A DNA stretch of 64,000 nucleotides. Origin: Neobittarella massiliensis (ex Bilen et al. 2018). GTDB taxonomy: Bacteria > Bacillota > Clostridia > Oscillospirales > Ruminococcaceae. The position numbers and the translations under genes are program-made. Every line of letters begins with the position of its first letter. The first letter of the stretch is position 1. The stretch is taken from positions 124,001 to 188,000 of the forward strand of contig NZ_OKQO01000007.1 in assembly GCF_900289145.1 (NCBI RefSeq). Direction: 5' to 3'. Below the pieces are notes generated by a model. That model was not told the origin of the DNA, did no database searches, and worked only from the letters and a program-made list of their open reading frames with translations. Positions 42,126-50,622 of the stretch are shown here, piece by piece.

Positions 42126-44705
42126 CTAACGCCCGCGTACCCGGCAGTGGTCGCGGCGCAATCTGGCCGGCCGGCACTGCACAAAGCGGTACCAAAACCG
42201 GCGTGCGCGGCCCATCCGCGCCAAACACAGCCCCAACAGCCGGTCGGCAGTGGCCATAACCTGCACGCGATCTGCCCGGCTCACCGCCGCCTGTGAAAAG
42301 CCCGCCGCCAACACCACCTGCCAAAACGCATCCCACACATCGGGCTCGATCTCGCCAAAGACCTCGCCCAGCTGCCGGCCGTACTGCTGGTAGTCAAAGT
42401 GGGGGCCGCTGCAGAGTCCGGCCGCAGTCAGGGCCGGCAGCAACAGCTCGTACACCGCCCGCACCCGCCCGGCTTCCGGCCCGCGGCAAGTCGGCCCCAG
42501 CCGCCAAAACAGCACTGCCCAGCGGCACGCGCCATACAGCGCCGCCAGTGCCAGCAGGCCACCCACCGCCGTCAGCACCGCGCGCAGCCAGCCCGGCAGT
42601 ACCCAGCCGCTGTGCCCGCTGTTGCCGGTAGCAGCGGTAGCGCCGTCCGGTTGGCTCTGCTGCTGGTCTGGTCGATCGTCCGACGGCGCCGAGCTATTTT
42701 CAGACGGCGGTTGCAACTGCAGCTTTTCGGGGATCATTTCCTGCGGCAGCCGCTGGATCAGCGCCTCTCCGGCCAGCGTCTCCGGCAGGCGCGAAAATCC
42801 CCCCTGCCGCCAGGTCGAGTAGCCGGGCGTAGCGTCTACCGGCACCCAGCCAAAACCGTCTACATAGATCTCGCACCAGGCGTGGGCACTGCTGTCCAGC
42901 ACCTGCTGCTGGGTGCTGCGCACCTTCTGTATCTCCCCGCTGGTGCAGTCAAAGATCTCCTGGGCCTGTTCGGTGTGGTCGGGGTCGCTGCCGGTCTCCT
43001 GCCGGCTGGCGGGCACCACATAGCCGCTCACATAGCGCGCCGGCACCCCGCAGGCGCGAAAGATCACCGCGGCTGCACTGGCGAAATGGGCGCAGTAGCC
43101 CCGCTGATTTTCGTACAAAAACCAGGAGACAAAATCGCTGCCGGCCGGCATGCGGCCGGGCGAACGGGTGTAGCTGTGGCTCATGCGCAGGTAGCTGCAC
43201 ACCGCCTCGACCAGTTCGTCCCGGGTCTCAAACTGCTGCGCCCAGGCGGGGGTAAAGTCTGTGCGTATCTGCTCGGTGCCCTCTTTTGGCAGCTGGGTAT
43301 AGGTCTGGTACACAAACCTGCGATAGGCCTGCTCCTGCTCTAAAAATCGGTCCACCTCGCTATTTTGGCCCTGCACGGCCACCAGCGGTGCCTCCGGCTG
43401 CTCCTGCGACAAGATGTCCGGCGCCGTCGCGTAGTACAGCGTATAGGGGGTATCCCAGTTTTCTTGTCGGATGACGAGCGAGCTGTCCAGGTCAAACTCG
43501 GTCTTTTTCCCCGCCGGGTCCCTTTGGGGAAACTGGGTGTAATACGGCAGGTAGGCGTAGGCGGGGTCGGCCCGCAGGTTGGTCACCGTGGCCCCCATCA
43601 GCGCGCTGCCCGGCAGCGGCTGGCCCAACCGGTAGCGCAGTGTCACCAGCTTTTGCGGCAGGTCCTGAGGGTGGTCGCTGCCAAATGCCTCCTCCAGCTG
43701 CCGGCGGGCGGCGCGGGTCTGGCTGGACGACAGCGCCTCCCAGCTGTCGCCAGTGTACACGCTGCCGGTGTAGGCGCGCAGATACAGCGGGTACCTGCTC
43801 ACCGGCAGATGGACCGTCATATCTACCCGACCGCTGGCCTTGAGCTGGTCCAGCCGCCCCAGCCTTCCCTGACTCACGGCCTGGTTACTCGCGCGCTCTT
43901 CTTCCTCTACGAACAGCAGCGACTCTAGCCGGGCTTTCATCCCGTCGCGCAGAGAGAGCACCCGGGGCGACTGGTATACCCGCTCCGGCGCCAGCGCCGC
44001 CACCAGCCCGGTACACAGCAGCAAAAGCGCCAGCGCCCGCAGGCCGAGCAGTGGCGCCCGACCGGCCCCCACACCCGACTTTTTGGCGCGCCGGCGACTG
44101 GCGGACAGCGCCACTAGGCCCCCCAGCGCACAAAACAGCAGTGCCAGCGCCGCCGACGGGGCCCCATAGCTAAAAAACAGCCCCGGCCCCAGCACCGCTG
44201 CAGTATATAACACCGCCGGCCAAACCGATGGCCGCCAGCAGGTGTACAGCGTCAGCCAAAAGCCGACCAGGCCAAACAGCATGCTCAGCGCCACTACCTG
44301 CTCGCCGCTCTGTACCGCCCCTGGGGCCGCCACAGCAGCGCCGCTGACCTCTTGCAGGGCCAGTCCGGTGAGCTGGGCCACACCTTGGGCCAGCTGTTGT
44401 CGGCGCAGCCAAAAATACGCGCCCCACCCCAACACCGAGAGCAGTACCCGCGGCCAACGCCGCCCGCGGGGCAGGCATATCGCCAGCCCCAGCAGCCCGC
44501 CCAGCAGTGCCGCGCCCAGGCAGGTATTGGCAGGCTGGTCGTACATGTTGCCGGCACAAAATGCCACCAGCACCGCCACCGCCAGCCCCAACAGGCCAGC
44601 CGGCAGCAGGTCGATCCAGCGCCGGTTGGGCGGCGGTACCACTGCTGCCCCCTGCCTGATAAACGGGGGCTCTTTTCCCCGTAAAGGGGTGGTCTTTGCA
44701 GCCAC
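42126..44705 (-). CDS. TgpA-like transmembrane transglutaminase-domain protein
   Basis: 859 residues. The first ~230 form about six to seven membrane helices. A large extracytoplasmic region follows, with a transglutaminase-like cysteine-protease fold: catalytic Cys in RGYCAHFASAAAVIFR, His in SAHAWCEIYVDGFGWV and Asp in PVDATPG. One membrane helix (about 690-715) leads to a cytoplasmic C-terminal domain. The GTG start follows GAGGAGG. It ends a MoxR-DUF58-transglutaminase operon. Members probably process or cross-link envelope proteins; the substrate is unknown. Confidence 0.9.
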   Translation of the reverse strand: MAAKTTPLRGKEPPFIRQGAAVVPPPNRRWIDLLPAGLLGLAVAVLVAFCAGNMYDQPANTCLGAALLGGLLGLAICLPRGRRWPRVLLSVLGWGAYFWLRRQQLAQGVAQLTGLALQEVSGAAVAAPGAVQSGEQVVALSMLFGLVGFWLTLYTCWRPSVWPAVLYTAAVLGPGLFFSYGAPSAALALLFCALGGLVALSASRRRAKKSGVGAGRAPLLGLRALALLLLCTGLVAALAPERVYQSPRVLSLRDGMKARLESLLFVEEEERASNQAVSQGRLGRLDQLKASGRVDMTVHLPVSRYPLYLRAYTGSVYTGDSWEALSSSQTRAARRQLEEAFGSDHPQDLPQKLVTLRYRLGQPLPGSALMGATVTNLRADPAYAYLPYYTQFPQRDPAGKKTEFDLDSSLVIRQENWDTPYTLYYATAPDILSQEQPEAPLVAVQGQNSEVDRFLEQEQAYRRFVYQTYTQLPKEGTEQIRTDFTPAWAQQFETRDELVEAVCSYLRMSHSYTRSPGRMPAGSDFVSWFLYENQRGYCAHFASAAAVIFRACGVPARYVSGYVVPASRQETGSDPDHTEQAQEIFDCTSGEIQKVRSTQQQVLDSSAHAWCEIYVDGFGWVPVDATPGYSTWRQGGFSRLPETLAGEALIQRLPQEMIPEKLQLQPPSENSSAPSDDRPDQQQSQPDGATAATGNSGHSGWVLPGWLRAVLTAVGGLLALAALYGACRWAVLFWRLGPTCRGPEAGRVRAVYELLLPALTAAGLCSGPHFDYQQYGRQLGEVFGEIEPDVWDAFWQVVLAAGFSQAAVSRADRVQVMATADRLLGLCLARMGRARRFWYRFVQCRPARLRRDHCRVRGR

Positions 44706-44744
44706 GGTCGGGCCTCCTCTCGGTGATGTTTCAAGTCTGCGTCT

Positions 44745-45887
44745 CTACTGCTGCGGCGGCCGCACCGGTGCCGATGGCTCGCCCACCGGCTGGGGCAGCA
44801 CCTGCGCGTACTGGGTGTCGGGGCGGTACAGCGTGCTCCACCGGCGCAGGCGCAGCGGCAGCCCCGCCCGCACCTCCTCGGCCGGCAGCAGCGACGGCAG
44901 CAGCAGGGCCCCCGCCTGCGCAGTTGGCAGCTGGCTCAGCGCCGTCGGCAGCGACTCGGGCTGCACCATCAGCTGTAGCCAGTCCGCGATCGCCACATCC
45001 ACCGCCCCCAGTTCCAGCTCGCGGTAGTGCCAGCTGCCGCTGGCGTCGGCAAAAGCCAGCGCCGCCGGGCAGCTCTCGAGGGCCAGCGCCCGGGCCAACC
45101 GGTAGGTAGTCGCGCAAAGCCAGTCCTGCTGGGCAAAAGTCAGCGCCTTCGCCGGCAGCAGTGGGCACAGCAGGGTCCGGCGCTGTATCTGGTCGCCGGG
45201 CTGGCGCACCAGCAGCTGTTGCCGGGCAGCCGTCAACTTCCAGTGTACCGTGCGCAGGTCCTCACCCGGCCGGTACTCGCGGATATACAGGGGGTTGAGC
45301 AGCTCATCCCCCTCCCGCTCGCCGTCTATCGCGCCGTTTTCTCCCCGCATGTCGAGGTCGAGCAGCAGCGGCTCCAAGTCGTCCGGCGGCAGCACCAACA
45401 GGTCGCAGCTGCCCTGTACGGCCACCCGCCAGCCAGTCAGGCCAAACACGTCCCGCACCCGGCAGCGCCGCAGCCACACCCGGTAGTGGCCGGCGTGGTC
45501 TGCTTCCAGCGGCAGCTCGATCTGCTGCCGGCCCCGCCGTACCGGCAGCCGCGCCCAAAACACCTGGCGGTGACCGGTGTGTACGCTCTCGTACGCCAGC
45601 TGCAAAAAGCACTGGGCCGGCGCCAAAAGCCCGCACGACACCACGACAGGCAGCGCATAGGTGCCGCCCACAGTGAACAGCTGCCGCTCGGTCGGCAGCC
45701 GCAGCTGCAGCTGCCGGGCACTTAGAAACTGGCCCAATAGCAAAACCGGCGGCAGCGCCAACAGCACCAGCAGGCACCAAAACGAGAAGTACCACCGGTA
45801 CAGGGCAAAAAAGCCCAGTGCCGCCACCAAGAGCAGTGCGTAAAACAGCCGCGCGCCCAATCCACTGCCCGGCTTTTGCCCCCTCAT
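44745..45887 (-). CDS. DUF58-family membrane protein
   Basis: 380 residues with two N-terminal membrane helices (about 14-50) and the DUF58 signature YIREYRPGEDLRTVHWKLTA (about residues 214-233). DUF58 proteins pair with MoxR ATPases, and many resemble von Willebrand-type domains. The ATG overlaps the stop of the MoxR gene by ATGA, so the two are translationally coupled. The transglutaminase gene follows 39 bp later. Together they form the conserved MoxR/DUF58/TgpA cluster. Confidence 0.92.
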   Translation of the reverse strand: MRGQKPGSGLGARLFYALLLVAALGFFALYRWYFSFWCLLVLLALPPVLLLGQFLSARQLQLRLPTERQLFTVGGTYALPVVVSCGLLAPAQCFLQLAYESVHTGHRQVFWARLPVRRGRQQIELPLEADHAGHYRVWLRRCRVRDVFGLTGWRVAVQGSCDLLVLPPDDLEPLLLDLDMRGENGAIDGEREGDELLNPLYIREYRPGEDLRTVHWKLTAARQQLLVRQPGDQIQRRTLLCPLLPAKALTFAQQDWLCATTYRLARALALESCPAALAFADASGSWHYRELELGAVDVAIADWLQLMVQPESLPTALSQLPTAQAGALLLPSLLPAEEVRAGLPLRLRRWSTLYRPDTQYAQVLPQPVGEPSAPVRPPQQ

Positions 45888-46837
45888 TGGGCGGCGGCCA
45901 CCGCCGGGGTGGGTACCTCCTGCAGTACGCCCTGCAACACCTGTTCTGCCGTTTTGCCCTGGGCGGCCGCCCGCGGCTGCAGCGACACGCGGTGGGCGCA
46001 CACATCTAAAAAGCACAGGTCTACGTCGTCGGGCAGCACAAAGCTCCGCCCCGCGGCCATCGCCACCGCCTGGGCCACCCTGGTCAGGGCCAAGGTACCG
46101 CGGGGGCTCACCCCCACGGCGATATCCGGGTGATCGCGGGTGGCTGCCGCCAGCTTTACGGTGTAGCGGTAAATGCTGGGGTGGATCTCGACCTGAGTCA
46201 CCGCCTGGCGCAGCGCCAACAGTCCGCCGGCATCGAGCACCGGTTCCACCACCTCCAGCGGCGCGGCGGTGCGGCGCTGGCGCAGCATCTCGATCTCGCT
46301 GTCCATATCCGGGTAACCGATGGAGATGCGCATCAAAAACCGGTCCATCTGGCTCTCGGGCAGCGGGTGGGTCCCCCCCGAGCCGGCCGGGTTTTGGGTG
46401 GCGATAACGATGTGGGGCTGTGGCAGCGGGTGGCTCACCCCATCAACGGTGATCTGCCCCTCTTCCATCACCTCCAGCAGCGCCGACTGGGTCTTGGGGC
46501 TGGCGCGGTTGATCTCGTCGGCCAGTAGCAGATTGCAAAAAGCCGCGCCCCGCTTAAAGACGAACTTCCCGGTCTGCTGCTGGTACATGGTAAAGCCGGT
46601 CACATCTGAGGGCAGCACATCCGGGGTGAACTGGATACGGCCAAACTCCAGCGACAGCGCCCGCGAAAAGGCCAGCGCCAACGTCGTCTTGCCGGTACCG
46701 GGCACATCCTCTATTAAAATATGGCCGCCGGCCAGCATGGCCAAAAACACCTTGCGCACCACTTCCCGTTTGCCCTGAATGACCGTCTCCACCTGCCGCA
46801 GCACCTGTCTGGCGCCGCTCAATTCCTGCCTTTTCAT
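45884..46837 (-). CDS. MoxR-family AAA+ ATPase
   Basis: 317 residues. Walker A is DVPGTGKTTLALAFSRAL, Walker B is LLLADEINRASPKTQSALLE, and sensor 1 is VIATQNP, followed by the MoxR lid domain. These AAA+ proteins act as chaperones that activate or assemble partner complexes. The ATG at 46837 is chosen since GGGGG sits 9 nt upstream; an ATG two codons earlier is too close to that site. It is first in the operon, with a TTGCCG-17-TATACT promoter at 46881-46909. Confidence 0.94.
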   Translation of the reverse strand: MKRQELSGARQVLRQVETVIQGKREVVRKVFLAMLAGGHILIEDVPGTGKTTLALAFSRALSLEFGRIQFTPDVLPSDVTGFTMYQQQTGKFVFKRGAAFCNLLLADEINRASPKTQSALLEVMEEGQITVDGVSHPLPQPHIVIATQNPAGSGGTHPLPESQMDRFLMRISIGYPDMDSEIEMLRQRRTAAPLEVVEPVLDAGGLLALRQAVTQVEIHPSIYRYTVKLAAATRDHPDIAVGVSPRGTLALTRVAQAVAMAAGRSFVLPDDVDLCFLDVCAHRVSLQPRAAAQGKTAEQVLQGVLQEVPTPAVAAAQ

Positions 46838-46880
46838 CTGCATTTCCCCCGTATTTCCACACCGAGATCGCGTTTTCACC

Positions 46881-46909
46881 AGTATACTCTATCTCCTTTT
46901 TAGCGGCAA
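46881..46909 (-). promoter_or_regulatory. Promoter of the MoxR operon
   Basis: On the minus strand: TTGCCG (46909-46904), a 17-nt spacer and TATACT (46886-46881). The remaining ~210 bp to the DsrE pseudogene hold no other feature I can support. Confidence 0.7.
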
Positions 46910-47120
46910 TTCGCATTATTACTATGAAAGCCTGTCGAATTTTTACATGCTGTGTCGCCTGGCGGCCATCGCTCATCTACTCAAAGCCTAACACCTGGAG
47001 CCCGCTCCAGGTCAAGACCCGGCACAAAATGTTTACAATTTGGCCACCAGCCGGCAGTTGTCAGACCGCTCCGGCCGCAGTACACTGGACATATGATAAC
47101 AAGAAAAGAAGGCGATCGCT

Positions 47121-47465
47121 CTGTCAAAGGTACTCATCCACATAGACGAACTCCCAAAATGGCCGCTGGCGCTGGGCAATATCGAAAATCTGCTGCAGGC
47201 GGCCCCGCCCCCGGGCGGCCGCCACTACCAGGTAGAGATCGTGGCCAACGGCCCGGCGGTGTAGGCCTATACCGCTCCCGACAGCCAGATTGCCCGCATG
47301 CAAGCGCTGGCCGTGCGCGGGGTGGTATTCACCGCCTGCCAAAACGCGCTGCGGGCAAACGGGATCAGCACCCAGGCGCTGCCGGGTTTTGTGCACACAG
47401 TCCCCGCCGGCATCGCCGAGCTGGTGGACCGCCAAGAAGAGGGCTGGGCCTATGTAAAGCCGTAG
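47121..47465 (+). pseudogene. DsrE-family protein pseudogene
   Basis: In one frame the sequence reads as a full DsrE/DsrF-like domain: KVLIHIDELPKWPLALGNIE, then YQVEIVANGPAV, then GVVFTACQNAL and a C-terminal GIAELVDRQEEGWAYVKP. It is broken twice. The expected start ATG reads CTG (47121-47123), with an AAGG-type site upstream, and an in-frame TAG lies at 47262-47264, right after the conserved ANGPAV. Intact relatives are small proteins that handle sulfur or act in redox reactions. The next gene (CGGC domain) is also Cys-based. Confidence 0.8.
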
Positions 47466-47707
47466 CGCGGGTAATAGCCGTCTTTTGACCGTCCACATCC
47501 CGTGTTCTCTTCTCCGATACACCGGCGTACCAGATCCCCTTTATTCGCTACCCACCGCTCATTTTACTTGTATTCGCTATTTGCACAGCGGCCCCGTCCC
47601 TGTCTTGCCGCCGGTGCACTCTATAGGGAAGCTTCAGTCCCTGCTATAACCCCTTAAAAATTTGTTCGGCCTGTAGCATCTTTTCTGTTATCCCTAAGTT
47701 TCTGCTC

Positions 47708-47736
47708 TTTACCCCTTTTTGCGCACGTGTTATAGT
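47708..47736 (+). promoter_or_regulatory. Promoter of the CGGC-domain gene
   Basis: TTTACC (47708-47713), a 17-nt spacer and TATAGT (47731-47736), 35 bp before the start codon. Confidence 0.6.
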
Positions 47737-47770
47737 ATAGATAAAAAACAGCAAATACGGGGGGAACACC

Positions 47771-48100
47771 ATGAAAGTTGGACTGATCAGATGTATGCAG
47801 ACCGAGGATATCTGCGGCGCTACGGTCTGCCTCAAGGCCATCAAGAATAAGCACGGCGCCTTTCAGGGCGCAGATGAGGTAGAGCTGGTAAATATCAGCA
47901 CCTGTGGCGGCTGTCCCGGCAAAAAGGCGGTAACACGGGCCGAAAATATGGTCAAGTGTGGGTGTGATACCATCGTGTTATCCTCCTGTATCACCAAAGG
48001 CTCGCCGCTGGCATTTCCATGCCCCAACGCCGAACAGATGATCTATGCCATTAAAAAAAGAGTCGGCGACGACATCCAGGTGCTTACCTACAGCCACTAG
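47771..48100 (+). CDS. CGGC-domain protein (putative metal/redox-binding)
   Basis: 109 residues with the diagnostic CGGCPG at about residue 46, plus conserved cysteines C8, C15, C20, CGCDTIV, SSCI and PCPNAE. CGGC-domain proteins are small, Cys-rich and thought to bind metal or form disulfides; their exact role is unknown. The ATG follows GGGGGAA. It is a single gene with its own promoter and terminator, just after a decayed DsrE-family gene. Intact and well preserved. Confidence 0.9.
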   Translation: MKVGLIRCMQTEDICGATVCLKAIKNKHGAFQGADEVELVNISTCGGCPGKKAVTRAENMVKCGCDTIVLSSCITKGSPLAFPCPNAEQMIYAIKKRVGDDIQVLTYSH

Positions 48101-48133
48101 TACACGTCTCTGGTCGTCGCTATTTAATAAAAA

Positions 48134-48182
48134 GGAGCGCTCCCATCCCTGCCTATCCAGGCGGGGCGGGAGCGCTCTTTCT
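48134..48182. terminator. Terminator after the CGGC gene
   Basis: GGAGCGCTCCC...GGGAGCGCTC stem with an inner CCTGCC...GGCGGG pairing; TTTCTCTTT follows. It also has A5 on the left, for the convergent gene. Confidence 0.75.
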
Positions 48183-48313
48183 CTTTACCGTGTAACCAGT
48201 GATGGACCGCTAAGACTCGAGCCACCGTCTCTCATCTAAGCTGGCGGCGGACGGGCCTCTTTACCGACCACTGACCGCTGGCTACTATCCGGTCATACCC
48301 GCCAAAGATCCGC

Positions 48314-48673
48314 TCAATAGGTGGTCGGCATTCCCCGTTTCACCAGCCGCGACGCCTGGTGAAAGCGCAGCTGCGGTGCAGCTTGCCCCACCCATATCGA
48401 AGTCCGGTAATACCAGTCTTCGCCCATCCCGGTCATATAGTTGACCAGCCAGCAGCCCGGCCCCAGCGCACTGCAGCGGTAGTTGTAGATGGTGATATCC
48501 CGGTCCCCGGTGAGAGCGAGCAGCGACTGGATGGTATCTTCGCGGCCAAATAGGCGCCCTGAACTGCCACACTCCAAAAAATCGCGGTGCAGTACCGTTT
48601 CTAGCCAGCTGCGGTCGGAGGTATAGACGCGCACAAAAAACTGTTTTTCGCGCGCCAACAGTATATCGTGCAA
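48314..48673 (-). CDS. NTF2-like/DUF4440-type small protein
   Basis: 119 residues. The pattern fits the cone-shaped SnoaL/DUF4440 fold: an N-terminal helix (MHDILLAREKQFFVRVY), LETVLHRDFLECGSSGR, then strands ending in WYYRTSIWV and LRFHQASRLV. The TTG start follows a strong GGAGGGGGAG. Such proteins may be small-molecule isomerases or binding proteins; no catalytic residues are certain. It is a single gene between the CGGC and Nudix genes. Confidence 0.75.
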   Translation of the reverse strand: MHDILLAREKQFFVRVYTSDRSWLETVLHRDFLECGSSGRLFGREDTIQSLLALTGDRDITIYNYRCSALGPGCWLVNYMTGMGEDWYYRTSIWVGQAAPQLRFHQASRLVKRGMPTTY

Positions 48674-48911
48674 CGCTCCCCCTCCTTTTTACCTATTTTT
48701 ACAGCCCCAGCCTGCGCACATCAGTATCTGTGCGCACCGTCATCCTTCACACCAACCGGTCAAGGGCTCCCGCCCATCGGGCCGGTATGGGTCGTGGCGG
48801 GGGCTTCCGGTAGCGGCCGAAAACTCATGAGTCTGCGATAGCGGTGTGGGCCGACACCGCCCCGTGCAGTATCCTCAAGATACTTTCCTCGGGCTGGGCA
48901 GGAGCGAACTC

Positions 48912-49349
48912 TCAGCCGGCTGTGTGCGACCGCCACTTCTCCTGGGCGATCGGGAAATACTCGCGCAGGATGGGGTAGGTCAGCTTTTCTGGCAGGTGGT
49001 CAAACAGGCCCACCTTGCGCATCTCGCTGCCGCGCGGCAGCGCCCCCAATTTGTGCACCACCGCCAAATAGACCTGCCCGCCACCCCGAAAATGGGTGCC
49101 GTTCAGGTCGCCGTCTATGTAGTAATCGCACAGCGGCTCTATCTCAAAATCTATCGCTCCGGTCTCCTCATACAGTTCTCTCTTGGCCGCCTCCAGCGGT
49201 GTCTCCCCGACCTCGATATAGCCGCTGGGGTGCTCCCAAGTCTCCCGCTCCCGGTGCATACAAAACAGCCACCGGCCTTTGTATACAGCCATGATATCGG
49301 CTGAAAAATACTGCCCCACCTCGCCAAACGGATATGTCCTGAACTCCAT
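48912..49349 (-). CDS. Nudix hydrolase
   Basis: 145 residues. The Nudix box is complete: GYIEVGETPLEAAKRELY then EETGA (about residues 43-65), which binds the Mg2+ and the diphosphate. It hydrolyses nucleoside diphosphates linked to another moiety; likely substrates are oxidised nucleotides or nucleotide sugars, but the sequence does not decide. The ATG at 49349 follows GGGGGA. It is a single gene, 238 bp upstream of the NTF2-like gene on the same strand. Confidence 0.93.
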   Translation of the reverse strand: MEFRTYPFGEVGQYFSADIMAVYKGRWLFCMHRERETWEHPSGYIEVGETPLEAAKRELYEETGAIDFEIEPLCDYYIDGDLNGTHFRGGGQVYLAVVHKLGALPRGSEMRKVGLFDHLPEKLTYPILREYFPIAQEKWRSHTAG

Positions 49350-49477
49350 AAGGTCCCCCTATCTAAAAATGCGCATTTCTACACACCTACTATAGCACAA
49401 AGGCGCCGCCTTAAAAAGCGGCGCTGCTCCCTATATTTTAGGGATAGCCGCACACTACTTCATAGATAGGGGCTTTT

Positions 49478-49508
49478 GTGTTGGCGCATACATAGCATGC
49501 GCCAACAC
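49478..49508. repeat. Perfect 12-bp inverted repeat, possible operator
   Basis: GTGTTGGCGCAT (49478-49489) and ATGCGCCAACAC (49497-49508) are separated by 7 nt. No T-tract follows. It lies in the gap between the divergent Nudix and HTH-regulator genes, so an operator is plausible. The rest of 49350-49666 is AT-rich and gene-free. Confidence 0.6.
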
Positions 49509-49666
49509 CGCTCTACAGCAAGCCCTGTCCATATGGCGCGCTTATCTACTGCCGTTATATCTATTGCGCACCATCATTTGCGCAATTTTATTTGGTCTAT
49601 AGGTGATAAAATTGTCCGTTGTTTTTTAGAAGGAAAACCACTAAGATGGCTGCAGGGGGGATAAAG

Positions 49667-50256
49667 ATGTCAAAAACAAGTGAACGTATACGGCACGCTA
49701 GAAAACACTGTCGCCTCACCACCAAACAACTCGCCTATTTTATCGGTGTTTCAGAGAGATCTGTCGTCCGATATGAAAATGATCAGTCCACGCCTGGCAC
49801 ACATAGTCTCATTCAATTGGCCTCTATATTCGATCTCTCTACAGACTATCTGCTTGGACTTTCCGACAATGCCGAGGCATCATTTTTAGAGCTTTATCGG
49901 ACAAAAAATATATTTTATCGCCATGTACAAAACAATCATATACGCGAGGAAACCGACTATTACTGGATCGAGTTTCTCCGAAAGACGGACCTTTCCCATT
50001 GCGGGGCAAAATGCAGTGGGCGGGTATAGATGGAAAAGAGGAGCTCTATGCTCTGCGGCCGATCATTCCCGAATCCCGCCTGATCATATTAGAAAAACTG
50101 GGTCGACAAAAACCGTTGATACTCAATAGCCGGGAAGATTTCAATGTCTTTCTCATTTACAGTGGTACTGCTTTTGCCTCCCACCAAGTATGTAAGGAAT
50201 GCATGCCGTATTTATTACGACCAGGTACAGTCAAAAACAAGGCCAGAGAATTGTGA
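49667..50256 (+). pseudogene. Frameshifted XRE-family HTH regulator
   Basis: The ATG at 49667 follows GGGGGG. Residues 1-70 are an XRE helix-turn-helix (TTKQLAYFIGVSERSVVRYE, DLSTDYLLGLS). The first frame stops at 50029 after an unrelated tail. The -1 frame from about 49981 continues sensibly as LRKDGPFPLRGKMQWAG and runs to 50256 with a Cys-containing C-terminus (HQVCKECMPY). One missing A in the CGAAAGAC run at 49979-49984 explains the break. The region is AT-rich, unlike its neighbours, which suggests transfer. A short truncated product may still be made. Confidence 0.75.
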
Positions 50257-50371
50257 GCTGCCGCATCATCTGTTCGTTTTAAACATCATCTGTTTTATTC
50301 TTTAGCTGTATATGGCAAGAGTTGCGGGTTTCCACCCGTCAGTGAACAGTATGTAAGCATCCTCGCCAAAT

Positions 50372-50409
50372 AAAAAAGCTACATTTTGATTTCTCAAAAT
50401 GTAGCTTTT
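50372..50409 (-). terminator. Terminator of the tRNA-Leu gene
   Basis: AAAAGCTACATTTTGA and TCAAAATGTAGCTTTT form a perfect stem with a 4-nt loop; T6 follows on the minus strand. It lies directly after the tRNA 3' end. Confidence 0.85.
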
Positions 50410-50413
50410 CATA

Positions 50414-50500
50414 TGGTGCGGATAAGAGGACTTGAACCTCCACCGAGTTGCCCCGACTAGAACCTGAATCTAGCGCGTCTGCCTATTCCGCCATATCCGC
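50414..50500 (-). tRNA. tRNA-Leu (CAG)
   Basis: On the minus strand: acceptor stem GCGGATA/TATCCGC, discriminator A and an encoded CCA end (50416-50414). The anticodon stem CTAGA/TCTAG encloses the loop TTCAGGT, giving anticodon CAG. A long variable arm and the T-arm GTTCAAG complete a class II tRNA of about 87 nt. Confidence 0.95.
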
Positions 50501-50622
50501 GACTGCAAGAGTTATTATATACGATTGCTCTTTATTTGGCAACCCCTAATTTCAAATTTTTTTAAAAAATTTGTCGCGCTCTCTCACAGCCTTATCACCT
50601 GCGGCCAGTACTGCCCGCAGGC

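Noticed and set aside
49979-50029. Programmed -1 frameshift in the XRE gene
   Set aside because: No slippery heptamer or downstream pseudoknot is visible; a simple one-base loss explains it.
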